From NCBI GenBank assembly GCA_964355975.1, contig CAYHFW010000001.1, forward strand, positions 1 through 64,000: a stretch of DNA of 64,000 bases. Direction: 5' to 3'. Made by a program: the position numbers and the translations under genes. Shown here piece after piece: positions 1 to 9,380 of this stretch (the stretch's first letter is position 1; every line of letters begins with the position of its first letter). Origin of the DNA: F1-60-MAGs104 sp964355975. GTDB lineage: Bacteria > Planctomycetota > Phycisphaerae > Phycisphaerales > SM1A02. The notes below the pieces were generated by a model, which saw only the letters and a list, made by a program, of their open reading frames with translations, did not search any database and was not told the origin of the DNA.

Positions 1-52
1 CTGCGCAGACTTGCTCGGCTCGGGAACTCGCGCGAGCGAAGATTCCGCCGCG
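1..52 (+). repeat. Repeat element A, copy 1 (cut by window edge)
   Basis: This matches the last 52 bases of the 96-bp element A seen complete at 13067-13162 and elsewhere, ending in the inverted terminal arm GAAGATTCCGCCGCG. It has the shorter right-arm variant (CTCGCGCGAGC) of the subfamily also seen at 13067 and 28023. A degenerate piece like the left half of hairpin B (TTTGGAAGGAA) follows near 91-101. No gene is visible between 1 and 192. Confidence 0.85.
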
Positions 53-192
53 TGAGCGCAAACCAAGGGTCGTGCTGCCGGATCGCGTGCTTTGGAAGGA
101 AGATTCGACGATGACTTCACCGCCCCGTTAGCATGATTCGCGAGCCTCTCGTGTCGATCCGGACCGGTTCAATCACCTCAGAGGAGTACATC

Positions 193-2784
193 ATGAAGAC
201 CACCCGCCGCTTTGGTTGTGGCATTCTCGCTGGGCTTGCTTTCTGCACCGCACTCATGGTTGTCGCGTTGCCGATTGCTCACGCTGTAGACATTGAACCA
301 CTTCGCAGCGCCGACCTCGATGCACAACTGAAGCGGGCAGGATTTGACGATGCGCAGCGTGCGACCGTTCTCGCTGATTATTCTGGCTATGTCACGCGAT
401 TCACAGCCGTCGTTGCCGATCGCACCGGAGATTGGCAGTCACTCGTGCGCACCGTTCCCGAGACACTCGAGGATGGCCGCGCGTTGCAAAGCAAAGCGCG
501 TGCTGTGGCGCAATCGTTCGACGAGGCAGAGCGTCCGCTCATCGATGCGATTCGCAGCGCCGCGCGATCAGACCAAGTGGCCGCTGCGCAGCAGGTGATC
601 GCGCTGCTCGCCATCCGCCGCGATCTTGTATTCGCAGACACGATGCGCGAGGGTCTGTATTCGGGGCGATCGGTCGATGTAATCGAGGCAATCGATGCCC
701 TGCACTTGTCGAATGAGATCATCGCGGTCCTGCAGCCACAACTCACGCAGTACCTCGTCGAGAGGCAAGCGGCGGTGCACCGTCTTCGAGAAGCGATACT
801 CAACGCTCCACTGCGGCGAATTGAGGCGCGGCTGAACTATCAACAGCCAGCTCGTCCGTTGCCGAGCAGCGAGCCAGCCGCGGCGGGCGAGGGAGAAGCG
901 TTGGACTCCGATCGAATGAAGAAGTGGATAGCTGAAGCGCGCGCCAACGAAGGGGCGATGTATCGCGCCTCGAACGCCGAGCGAAACGAAGCACGCCTCA
1001 AGTCGCTCGAACTCGACGTGCGCACACTCGATGCAATTCTTCCTCGAATGACTCCGCGCGAACAGGTGCACCTCTTGAGCTGCTGGTGGCTGGGGGCGGG
1101 ATCGATGGCGTACACGCTCGGAGATGGCCCCGGTGCGCTCAACCGCGCGTGGAAAGCACCAAGCGATCGCATCACACCAAGCGTTGCCACGCAACTCGAT
1201 GCAATCTGCACGGCGTGGATTGGCGCGTGGTGGCCAGTCGCCAAGAGTGCGGTGATCAACAACACACGCGACGGTGGCCAAGACTTCTTCGGCGCCAATC
1301 CAGCGCAAGAGAACTCACCAAAGGAGGAGCGCGCCGTCGCTGCAACAACAGAAGCCGCCGCAGCGATCGACTTGGCGATCGACGGCAAGCCCGCCGCCGA
1401 GACGAGCCGCGCTGGTGGGTCTCGTGAGATTGCGGGGGCGATTGCATTGTCTGGCGGCAGCTTCGAGGTCATGGAGTGGCTGGAGGTCGACGAACAGATG
1501 TTCGAAGTTGACGGTGGGTTCGAGGCCTCAGAAGTCTCGTTTACCGCGGTGCAAGCCGATGGCTTCATGGGACCAAGCCCGCTGCCGCAACTCATGCAGT
1601 TTGAAGAGATTCAACCGGTGCTCGCTGCAGCGGGAGTTGACGCATCGATGATGGAGGTCGCAAAGACAGCGGTCGATGATTTGCGCGCCGAAGTCAACAC
1701 AATTGTGCAAGAAGCCCAAGTGATTCAGCGCCAAGAGGGCGAACTCTTCATCGGTTCGTTTGCGCGGGGGGATGGCACACCCGTTCGAAGGATCGATCCT
1801 GCAGAGGCAACGCGGCGTAGTGCGCAGTGCGATGCGCTTCGTGCGCGCTTGCTCGCTCTTGAGGCGGCGAAACTCACCGAGATTCTCACCGCAATCGTGC
1901 CTGATTCAGGTCAAGCGTGCATCTCTTGGCTCGCCCCGTGGCGGCAGTATGTGAGTGCGCAAACCGCCACAGCGCCGGGAGAGTTCTTTGGAATGGTCCG
2001 CTCACCCCTCGATCCGACACGAGCAGTGCGTGCGGCAAAACTCTCAGCGCAAGATTTGTGCGCGGTTGGTCCAGAACTTGCTGCAGTCTGTGCCGATCTC
2101 GCGGCGCGCGAACATGCCGCTGCGGCGATAAGAAAAAAGGTGCGCGAGGCACTCCCAACGCCAATCATCTTGGAGGATGGCGTCACGCCAAAGTCGATTG
2201 ACGCCAGTGCTGCCGAGCACGCAGACCTGATGAGGTTGGAAGCAGAGGCTGCGAAACTGCAGAAGGCAGCGCGCGCAGCGACTCATGAGTCGATCGCACG
2301 GCTCAAGAAGCGGCTAGCGACTGGGCCAGCGCAACAACTGCAAGACGCGTGGGATGACCAACTCTACGCACGCACGTTGAAAGACCCGACGAAGTTGACG
2401 AGTCGCTTCGAGAGCGCACTCGCGATGACTCTGAGTGATCCGGTGCGCGCGCAGGTCGTGGCGCTGCAGAGTTCTTGGACGAGCGCATCGCGCGCTTTTC
2501 GGGACAAGATCGTCGCGCTGAAGTCCACCGTGTTTCCTCACGCTACGACGCCGGAAGAGGTGTCGCGCATTACCGCACTCAAGGCCGAGCGTACGGTGCG
2601 GTTGAAGGCGGTTTCGTTCGAACGCGACGAGACGAATCGACGGGTCTTTCGCGAATTGTGCGCCCTCGTAGGCGCAGAGTCGTCAGCGAAGTTGCAGCCA
2701 CTTCCAAAAGGAAGGGGCACGCAAATGGGCATCGGCGCACAAGGCGCGTCGTTCTCATTCACTTCGTCCGCGCCAGCCCCCTAA
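193..2784 (+). CDS. Large secreted helical protein of unknown function
   Basis: 863 residues. I chose the ATG at 193 because GAGGAG lies 6 bases upstream and the protein then begins with a clear Sec signal peptide (MKTTRR, a hydrophobic run, cleavage near AHA-VD). An ATG at 133 would add 20 residues before it. The mature part is mostly charged alpha helix with recurring modules of the type L/FxxxQRxxVxxxYxxY, recalling the LTxxQ motifs of Spy/CpxP-type periplasmic proteins; that likeness is weak. There are no membrane segments or catalytic motifs. The product of 49005-51563 has the same length and architecture and is probably a distant paralogue. I do not recognise a function; a periplasmic or surface role is inferred from the signal peptide. 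Confidence 0.85.
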   Translation: MKTTRRFGCGILAGLAFCTALMVVALPIAHAVDIEPLRSADLDAQLKRAGFDDAQRATVLADYSGYVTRFTAVVADRTGDWQSLVRTVPETLEDGRALQSKARAVAQSFDEAERPLIDAIRSAARSDQVAAAQQVIALLAIRRDLVFADTMREGLYSGRSVDVIEAIDALHLSNEIIAVLQPQLTQYLVERQAAVHRLREAILNAPLRRIEARLNYQQPARPLPSSEPAAAGEGEALDSDRMKKWIAEARANEGAMYRASNAERNEARLKSLELDVRTLDAILPRMTPREQVHLLSCWWLGAGSMAYTLGDGPGALNRAWKAPSDRITPSVATQLDAICTAWIGAWWPVAKSAVINNTRDGGQDFFGANPAQENSPKEERAVAATTEAAAAIDLAIDGKPAAETSRAGGSREIAGAIALSGGSFEVMEWLEVDEQMFEVDGGFEASEVSFTAVQADGFMGPSPLPQLMQFEEIQPVLAAAGVDASMMEVAKTAVDDLRAEVNTIVQEAQVIQRQEGELFIGSFARGDGTPVRRIDPAEATRRSAQCDALRARLLALEAAKLTEILTAIVPDSGQACISWLAPWRQYVSAQTATAPGEFFGMVRSPLDPTRAVRAAKLSAQDLCAVGPELAAVCADLAAREHAAAAIRKKVREALPTPIILEDGVTPKSIDASAAEHADLMRLEAEAAKLQKAARAATHESIARLKKRLATGPAQQLQDAWDDQLYARTLKDPTKLTSRFESALAMTLSDPVRAQVVALQSSWTSASRAFRDKIVALKSTVFPHATTPEEVSRITALKAERTVRLKAVSFERDETNRRVFRELCALVGAESSAKLQPLPKGRGTQMGIGAQGASFSFTSSAPAP

Positions 2785-2816
2785 GAGAGGCGAGGCGGGT
2801 CTCGGTCGCGCTTGGC

Positions 2817-4637
2817 TTAGCTCCAACTGCTCAGAAGCGTCGCAAGATCAGCGCCATCGACTGTTCCACTGCCGTTGATGTCGCCGTTTCCATTCGTGCC
2901 CCACGCACTCAAGAGAATTGCAAGGTCTGCGCCGTTGACCGATCCATCGCCATTGAGGTCTGCCGGATTTCCAGCGACGCCGCTTGGACCTTGCATCGCA
3001 AACGTGGCCGATGTGCCAGTGCCTGGACGGAAAAGTCCGAGCGTCGCGGTCGCAGCAGTTGGAGGAGTCGTCGCGTCAAATCGAAAGTTGTAAAGCGTTC
3101 CAAAGCGCAGCGCGTTGCCATTGGCGCTGACGGCGTAGTCGCCGCCAGTCCAAGTCACTGATCCTGCTGCAACGCTCGATGTCCAGTCGGTCGCAGCGTA
3201 TGGATCGCCTGAGTGGTAATCGACGTCGTGGAATCCAACATTCGTGATTGTCGCGCCAGCAGGAACTGGAATGCTGAATGAGCGTCCGCTGCGGTGGCTA
3301 TTAATGTTCTGCACCGCGTACTCATAGTGCCATGTGCCATTGCCATTGTCGGTCACGAGATACCCAGCGGTGAATCGGCCGTCCGCGGCGACGTCTGCAT
3401 TGACGAGCGTGACTGCGGGCAGCGCAGCGCGCCACGCAGCAATCGCCGCTTGCTGCTGATTCGTCGCGCCTGTGAGTGAAAGCGTGTACGCACCACTCGC
3501 GAGCGCTCCAACAGTAAAGGATCGCCACGATCCGTTGTTGTCGTCGTTGCCAGCGGTGGCATCTCCAGGATGGATGTACTGCGCCTCGGCGAAGTATGTC
3601 GCGCCGACATTGAGAGTTGGATTCAAATCATTTGCGTTTACTTGAATACGGCGTCCGATCGTCGCCGCCGCACCAGGCATGCCGGCGTTGGGAGTGCCCG
3701 GAAAGACGCCAGTCGCGGCGTTTACTTCTGAACGGCAGCCCAAGCCGCTTTGACTTCCGTTGAGCCCTGCGCTGTAAGGATCTGAGCATCCAACGCCGAG
3801 CCATGTGCCGCTCGAAGAGGGTGTGCATGCACCGCAGAGTGACCCTTGAAGCGCGGTGAATCCGTGCTTGCCCCATCCCATGCCGATCTGTTCGACGCGG
3901 CCACCCTTGATGCGGTAGAGATTCTGCGGAATGAACGGATGGCGATTGTCGGGCGCTGCGAACCAATCGAGCAGCGAGTCACCGATGTTGCAACTCGTTG
4001 TACCGATCGCGTACGCCATGATCGTCTGACCAGCGACGACGACCGATCCATACTTTGAAACATCTGGGATCGCGCCAACGATGACGTCGGGGCCAACGGT
4101 GCCGCCGCCGCCGCCACCGCCAGTGCCGTCGAATGTGATCGTGATTGCGCCAGCGCCGCCATCGGCGCTGCCGTATCCGCCCACGACGACTCGGTAGGTC
4201 GTGTTGGCGACGAGCGCGCCCGTTGCGGTGCTCTGATAGTTGCACGCATCATCGTTGCAAGCAACCGGAACCTGATTCGCGCCGCACGCGGGAATGACAG
4301 CGATGCGCGTGTCCCACGTCTCGGCATTGCATGTCGTGAAGGAGTAGTTGCCCGCCTCGGCCGCGGTGAAAGTGAAGTAATTCGCCTTGTAAATCGTGTG
4401 TGCTGTGCAGCCTGTTCCGGCAGCGACGACGAGCGATGCGGTTGCTGATGCTGTATTGAAAGCGTTCGACCCGAGCACGGCAGCTGGAGCAGTCGCGCAA
4501 TCGGTGCCGCCTCCTGCGACGCCGCCATCTCCTGGAATGCGCGGCGCGCGCGCGCTCACGGGGGCGGCGATTTGGCCGACGAGTACGGCGGCGAATGTCA
4601 GAGTGAGCGCGACTGCAACGGTGGGGGAAGTCTTCAT
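2817..4637 (-). CDS. Secreted protein with C-terminal dockerin-like Ca-binding repeats
   Basis: 606 residues. The start is the ATG at 4637, which gives a signal peptide (MKTSPTVAVALTLTFAAVLV, cleavage near VSA-RA); the frame extends further upstream but only into non-coding sequence. The N-terminal 170 residues are Cys-containing and rich in Gly, Thr and Ala, resembling bacterial pre-peptidase C-terminal (PPC-like) beta domains, followed by a glycine run and a beta-rich central region. The last 45 residues carry two EF-hand-like loops (DLNGDGSVNGADL and DINGSGTVDGADL), each followed by LLxxW, as in planctomycete dockerin type I pairs. Function of the body is unknown. It is convergent with the gene ending at 2784. 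Confidence 0.85.
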   Translation of the reverse strand: MKTSPTVAVALTLTFAAVLVGQIAAPVSARAPRIPGDGGVAGGGTDCATAPAAVLGSNAFNTASATASLVVAAGTGCTAHTIYKANYFTFTAAEAGNYSFTTCNAETWDTRIAVIPACGANQVPVACNDDACNYQSTATGALVANTTYRVVVGGYGSADGGAGAITITFDGTGGGGGGGTVGPDVIVGAIPDVSKYGSVVVAGQTIMAYAIGTTSCNIGDSLLDWFAAPDNRHPFIPQNLYRIKGGRVEQIGMGWGKHGFTALQGSLCGACTPSSSGTWLGVGCSDPYSAGLNGSQSGLGCRSEVNAATGVFPGTPNAGMPGAAATIGRRIQVNANDLNPTLNVGATYFAEAQYIHPGDATAGNDDNNGSWRSFTVGALASGAYTLSLTGATNQQQAAIAAWRAALPAVTLVNADVAADGRFTAGYLVTDNGNGTWHYEYAVQNINSHRSGRSFSIPVPAGATITNVGFHDVDYHSGDPYAATDWTSSVAAGSVTWTGGDYAVSANGNALRFGTLYNFRFDATTPPTAATATLGLFRPGTGTSATFAMQGPSGVAGNPADLNGDGSVNGADLAILLSAWGTNGNGDINGSGTVDGADLATLLSSWS

Positions 4638-4735
4638 AGAAGGATGCCTTTGCGGGGTGCGGTTGAAACCGGGCAAGCGCACTCTACTGCGCAATCAGGC
4701 AAGTTCAAATGAAAACGCACCCTTTGGACCGGCCG

Positions 4736-5242
4736 CTACCAGTGTTTCTGACTGTTGTCGTCGGTCAGGGCGTAAAACCCTTGACCCTCGCGGCGCAGTT
4801 TTCCTGCTTGCACAAGGGCATCCCACACTTCGAGCGGAAACTCGCGCGGAGGAATCATCGCATTGATTTGGTGGCTCGACCCGCCGCTGAGCGGGCTGCG
4901 GGCGAGCCTCGATTCGGCGTCAAGTTGCGAAAACTTGATGCGACGGCGAAAAGTTTTGAGCGCAGTCTGCAGAAGTGTTGGATCGATCGCAGCAATGGTG
5001 GGCGCGGGTTCGACTGGCGCGGACGCAACATCTTCGCCGCGCAGGCGCGCGATAACTCTGTTGAGTTCGTCCAAATCGCGCGCGCCGATGACCCGCAAGA
5101 GCGCCATTGAATCGACCTTCGCCTTCAAGAGCAGCTTGTGCATCGCTCCCCAGTGCGGGCCCGCGCTTGCGGGGTCGGCGGCAGCGATCATTCTATGCTT
5201 CGCAGTGATTTCTGCGAGAAGTTGTGAAGCGGGTTGTTGCAT
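4736..5242 (-). CDS. Hypothetical soluble protein, 168 aa
   Basis: The start at 5242 (MQQPASQLLAEI) lies 14 bases after the stop of the MFS transporter, so it is the last gene of the minus-strand run. The frame could open upstream at 5356, but that would overlap the transporter. The protein is mainly helical, with a segment of the form MALLRVIGARDLDELNRVIARL and a disordered middle rich in Ala and Pro. It ends in a short domain (PPREFPLEVWDALVQAGKLRREGQGFYALTD) that looks like a small winged-helix or wing-like fold. No signal peptide and no catalytic motif. Function unknown; its position suggests co-expression with the transporter and the two-component pair. Confidence 0.7.
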   Translation of the reverse strand: MQQPASQLLAEITAKHRMIAAADPASAGPHWGAMHKLLLKAKVDSMALLRVIGARDLDELNRVIARLRGEDVASAPVEPAPTIAAIDPTLLQTALKTFRRRIKFSQLDAESRLARSPLSGGSSHQINAMIPPREFPLEVWDALVQAGKLRREGQGFYALTDDNSQKHW

Positions 5243-5256
5243 GAGATTGGGATGAC

Positions 5257-6585
5257 TCAGCGAACCAAGCGCGGGGCAGTTTCGTGTGTGAACCAGAGCG
5301 CGACGAACGCCCATGCGCAGAAGAGTGCGCTGTACACACCAGGACCGGCGAGCCATCCAAACTCATCGGCGAGCAGCGTTGCGACGAATGGAGCAGTCCC
5401 CGCGAGAAACGCCATCGAAAAACTGTACGCAAGCGAGAACATCCGGCAACGCAAATTTTTGGGAGTGATCTCGACGATCATCGCTCCTTGCACGCCGAGC
5501 ACGAGTCCGATGGGAATTCCAATGACTGCTTGCGCAACGAAGAAGATCGTCGCGTCAAATGTGCGCCCCGGAAAAAACGCGTGGATTGTTCCTGCGTCAC
5601 CCATGAGCAAGAGTGTTCCAGGAATCGAAAGGAGCAGCAGCGCGGCCGTGCAGAAGATCGAGACCGAGCGGCGTCCATATCGATCGCTCATCCATCCGCC
5701 GAGCACCATCCAGCCAGCGATGATCGCAAGATTGATTGTGTTGGCAGCTTGAATCGATGTTGCGTCAGGCACGAGCGCCTGTGCGCGATCAACGGCCCAA
5801 ACATAGAGCACATAGAAGACAAGGCTCGCGCCAGTGACGATGCCGACAATGCGAATGAGCGCGCGCCAATGCTGCTGAAAGATCTGTTGAAATCCGCTTT
5901 CGACGCGCGTGTCAGAGGCAACGGGTTCTTTCGTCTCTGGAAGGTGCGCGCGCAGCCAGAGGCCGAGGAAGCTGATTGGGAGTCCCAGCAAGAATGGCAG
6001 GCGCCATCCCCACGCTGCAACTTCTGACTCGCCGAGTTGCACGGTGAGCAACCAGTCGGTGGCTGAACCGAGCACCAGCCCAAGCACGGCACCGATGGTC
6101 GCGAAACTGCTGAGCAGTCCACGCTGACTCGGTGGCGCGACTTCAGTCGTGTAGATCATCGATCCCGTGTATTCGCCGCCGACTGAAAACCCTTGCGCCA
6201 TGCGCAGCACGGTGAGCGCGATCGGCGCGGCGATTCCGATCGCGGCATACGTCGGAAGGACTCCGATGAGAAACGAGGCGACACCCATGAGCACGATTGA
6301 AAAGGTGAGCATTGCGCGGCGGCCATATTTGTCGCCGATTGATCCCATCACGATGCCGCCGAGTGGGCGCATGAAATATCCAACTGCGAATACGCCGAAT
6401 GCGGCAAGCGTCGAGGCGACTTTGTTGTCGGTTGGAAAGAACAGCACCCCCATCGTCGTTGCGAGATAGCCGTACACCGCAAAGTCGTACCACTCGAGCA
6501 CGTTTCCGATGGTTCCGCCGATGATCGCCCGGCGCAGGTCTGTCTGTGAGAATGTGTGGGTTGCCGCCGGAGAAAGTGAACTCAT
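5257..6585 (-). CDS. MFS transporter, metabolite:H+ symporter (MHS) family
   Basis: 442 residues with 12 predicted membrane segments. The N-terminal signature GNVLEWYDFAVYGY, followed by FFPTDN and GYFMRPLGGIVMG, is characteristic of the MHS family (proline/betaine, citrate, alpha-ketoglutarate and shikimate transporters). The loop 2-3 motif GDKYGRR and the loop 8-9 copy SDRYGRR are intact. It should import a small organic acid or zwitterion with protons across the inner membrane; the substrate cannot be read from sequence. The gene begins 21 bases after the histidine kinase, so its expression may be tied to that two-component system. Confidence 0.93.
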   Translation of the reverse strand: MSSLSPAATHTFSQTDLRRAIIGGTIGNVLEWYDFAVYGYLATTMGVLFFPTDNKVASTLAAFGVFAVGYFMRPLGGIVMGSIGDKYGRRAMLTFSIVLMGVASFLIGVLPTYAAIGIAAPIALTVLRMAQGFSVGGEYTGSMIYTTEVAPPSQRGLLSSFATIGAVLGLVLGSATDWLLTVQLGESEVAAWGWRLPFLLGLPISFLGLWLRAHLPETKEPVASDTRVESGFQQIFQQHWRALIRIVGIVTGASLVFYVLYVWAVDRAQALVPDATSIQAANTINLAIIAGWMVLGGWMSDRYGRRSVSIFCTAALLLLSIPGTLLLMGDAGTIHAFFPGRTFDATIFFVAQAVIGIPIGLVLGVQGAMIVEITPKNLRCRMFSLAYSFSMAFLAGTAPFVATLLADEFGWLAGPGVYSALFCAWAFVALWFTHETAPRLVR

Positions 6586-6606
6586 AGATGCGCGCTCGTC
6601 ATCGGC

Positions 6607-8649
6607 TCAGGCTACTCGCCCATCGGTTGTGCCGACTGCGCATGGAAGGCGAAGTTCGAAGGCGGCGCCGCGACACCGCCCGTTCGAATCATGCGCCGCA
6701 CCGCGTGAAAGCAATCGCAGCGACCCTCCCATGCTCTGCGCGAGCGCGCGAGAGACCGTGAGGCCGATGCCGAGTCCAGGCAGTGTGCTCTGCGCAGCTT
6801 CGCCGCGATTGAATGGACGCCAAATCGCAGTTGCTGCCGCAGGCGAGACTCCGCGTCCATGATCCTCGACAACGACGACGAGCATGCCCGCATCGATCGT
6901 GATGGTGACATCGACTTCGACCGATCCAGCACTGTTCGACCCATACTTTGCAGCATTTTCAAGCAGGTTTCCGACAATTTGTGAGAGGGCATCGCCGTCG
7001 AGACGCACGGCGTCGCACTCAAAATCGCAGTGCGATGTCAACACAATATTGCTTGCGCGCTCGGCAGCAAGGCGATGAATGAGCGCATCAAGCGCTGGCG
7101 CATCGAAGTGGGTCGCTTCACGCATGGCCGAGGGCGACGCGCCTCTTTCAAGTCGCGCGAGACTCAACACATTTTCGACGAGGTGTCCAAGTCGATGTGA
7201 TTCACGACAGAGAGTTTCGAGACACTGCACGCGCCGCGTCTCGTCAGGAACCATCCCGTCGCGCAGCATCTCTGAGTACAGCTGAAAAGTTGTGAGCGGC
7301 GTGCGAAGTTCGTGAGTCACACTCGACGCGAACCGCGCCTGTCGATCGCCGAACGAAACGCCTGCCCATGTCGCTGCTCCTGCAGCGATGAGTGCGAGCA
7401 TTGCTGCCGACCAAGCAACAATGATGGCCGGAGTCGCAGTCGGAACCGATGCAATCGAAGTGGACCGCACTCCTTGCACGACAAGTTCGGCAGGAATGCT
7501 CGCAAGGCGCGTGGGGGTGAAGCCAGCGTCGGCAAGAAAGATCGGTCGAACCGACCCACCCTCAACGAGATCTGAGACCTCACCGAGCAGCGAATCGCTG
7601 AGCGCCTTCCAATCGACAAGCACTCCTTGGATGCGTGTCGCGCCGTTCTCGCGCACGCGTCGAACCAACGCAAGTGTGGGTGGGGTCTCAGCGATCCACA
7701 CCGGGACGAGCGTGCCGATGCTCACGGAGTTGGCTGCTGCCTGCGCCACGGCGGGAGGCAGAAGTGGTTGCCGGAGTGTCGACGATCGCGCGGGCGCACC
7801 CATGTCGGCACTCGCTGCAAGATCGAGTTCAGGGTCGCCAATCAGCCCGCCCCTTGAATTCTCGGCAAGTTGCTGCGCCGATGTTGTCGCGCGAGCTCGA
7901 TTTGCAAACTCAGTTTGTGTGAGAGTTTGTGCGAGAGCGTTCTCTGGGGTCACTGAGCGGATCTGTTTCTTGCTCGCACCTCCACCGAGTCCTCCCCCAG
8001 TTTGCACTGGCGCTGGCGCGTTCGCAGCGGAAAGTTGTTGACGCGCGCCGCTGTCCTTCGTATCGGCGGCAATCTCTGTCGCATTCTCCGACGACCAGGC
8101 GAGCGCGTCATTCGATTGCTCAGTCTGGCACATCAGCGACTCGAGCGCTTGCTCTTTCACAGGCAACAGCGCACGCAACGCTTCAAGTTGCTTCATATGC
8201 GCTGGATCGATGCCGGCTTTCAGATACTGACCCTCTGCGAGATCACGCAGATTTCCCTGCGGAACTTGCGGACTCGTAATCGCTCCAGCATCGCTCACTT
8301 CGAAATGCAAGAGGATCCATCCTGCGCTGCCCGAAAGCAGGGGACTCGGCGCAAACACCTCGCCTTTGGGAACCGCTTGCAACATGCGGTTCACAGCATC
8401 GTCGGGGGAAAAGAATGCTGCGTAGTCGGTCGTTGGGCGGGCCGCTTCGCGCACGAGTCGCGGCGTCATCCATCCATCCATCCGCCAGAGCGCGAGGCGG
8501 ATCGTCTGTGCGCGGGCGAATTCATCTTGCGATTGCTGCGCGCGCGACTGCGATTCGCGCAGCGCAGTCGTCACCGACCAGAGTCCCGCGAAAGTCGCGA
8601 CCGTTGCGAGCGCGAGTCCTGCGAACCACCAACGCCGAGCGCGCCTCAT
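6607..8649 (-). CDS. Membrane sensor histidine kinase
   Basis: 680 residues. A membrane segment near residues 10-30 and a second near 405-430 bracket a periplasmic sensor of about 370 residues with no recognisable domain and a Gly-rich, low-complexity middle. The cytoplasmic half has a HisKA domain with the phosphorylated His near 446 (THELRTPL), then an HATPase domain: N box (GNLLENAAKYG), G1 (EDHGRGV) and G2 (GLGIGL). It overlaps the response regulator gene by 4 bases (ATGA), so the two are translationally coupled and form one two-component system. The large extracytoplasmic sensor is unlike common PAS, Cache or CHASE inputs as far as I can see. Confidence 0.92.
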   Translation of the reverse strand: MRRARRWWFAGLALATVATFAGLWSVTTALRESQSRAQQSQDEFARAQTIRLALWRMDGWMTPRLVREAARPTTDYAAFFSPDDAVNRMLQAVPKGEVFAPSPLLSGSAGWILLHFEVSDAGAITSPQVPQGNLRDLAEGQYLKAGIDPAHMKQLEALRALLPVKEQALESLMCQTEQSNDALAWSSENATEIAADTKDSGARQQLSAANAPAPVQTGGGLGGGASKKQIRSVTPENALAQTLTQTEFANRARATTSAQQLAENSRGGLIGDPELDLAASADMGAPARSSTLRQPLLPPAVAQAAANSVSIGTLVPVWIAETPPTLALVRRVRENGATRIQGVLVDWKALSDSLLGEVSDLVEGGSVRPIFLADAGFTPTRLASIPAELVVQGVRSTSIASVPTATPAIIVAWSAAMLALIAAGAATWAGVSFGDRQARFASSVTHELRTPLTTFQLYSEMLRDGMVPDETRRVQCLETLCRESHRLGHLVENVLSLARLERGASPSAMREATHFDAPALDALIHRLAAERASNIVLTSHCDFECDAVRLDGDALSQIVGNLLENAAKYGSNSAGSVEVDVTITIDAGMLVVVVEDHGRGVSPAAATAIWRPFNRGEAAQSTLPGLGIGLTVSRALAQSMGGSLRLLSRGAAHDSNGRCRGAAFELRLPCAVGTTDGRVA

Positions 8650-9371
8650 GATGCAACCTCAGCTTCTGCGGCGAGTCGGTATCCCTTCGCTCGCACCGTT
8701 TCGACGAGGGTTTCGAGTTGAACTGCAGCGAGCGATTCGCGCAATCTCACGATCTGCATATCGACTGCGCGGGTGTCGGATTGGCGCGGATCGACTCCCC
8801 AAACCACGCGCAACAGTTCTTCTCGCGTGACGATGCGTGCGCGGTTTGCGGCGAGCACCCGAAGCACTTCAATCTCTCTCGCACTCAGTTCGACGCGCGC
8901 GGCACCCGACGATTGCTTCGCGGCGAACGCCTCGCTTCGTGCCAGATCGATCGTGGCGCCGTTGTGGCGAATCGTGAGCACGTCGGTTGGTCGCTCAGCA
9001 CTTCGTCGAAGCACCGCCTGCACCCGCGCGAGCACCTCGCGCGCGCTGAACGGCTTGACGACGTAATCATCTGCGCCGCGATCGAGCCCGAGCACGCGAT
9101 CATCCTCGCTGCCCCGCGCGGTGACCATCACAATCGGCAGGGTCGGGCGCGCCGCGCGCACCTCACGCAAAATGTCGAATCCAGAAGCACCAGGAAGCAT
9201 CACGTCGAGCAGCACAAGATCAGGTGAACTCTCAAGGATCGCACGCGCTGCACCATCTCCGCGTGGATGGCTGCGGGCGGTGTAACCGCCAAAGGTCAAG
9301 ACGTCGCACAAGCCAAGCCGTATTGCCTCGTCATCTTCGACGACCATCACGACTTGCTTGTGCGACGACAT
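8646..9371 (-). CDS. OmpR-family response regulator
   Basis: 241 residues. The receiver domain has the acidic pocket (EDD at 12-14), the phosphorylatable Asp near 56 (LVLLDVMLPG), and the Thr and Lys of the switch region (MVTARG; VVKPFSAREVL). The C-terminal half is a winged-helix transcription factor domain (LSAREIEVLRVLAANRARIVTREELL; TRAVDMQIVRLRESL; VRAKGYRL). It is the cognate partner of the overlapping kinase and sits 9 bases after the vWA gene, inside a long minus-strand operon. Target promoters are not identifiable from the window. Confidence 0.95.
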   Translation of the reverse strand: MSSHKQVVMVVEDDEAIRLGLCDVLTFGGYTARSHPRGDGAARAILESSPDLVLLDVMLPGASGFDILREVRAARPTLPIVMVTARGSEDDRVLGLDRGADDYVVKPFSAREVLARVQAVLRRSAERPTDVLTIRHNGATIDLARSEAFAAKQSSGAARVELSAREIEVLRVLAANRARIVTREELLRVVWGVDPRQSDTRAVDMQIVRLRESLAAVQLETLVETVRAKGYRLAAEAEVAS

Positions 9372-9380
9372 GGTGCAATC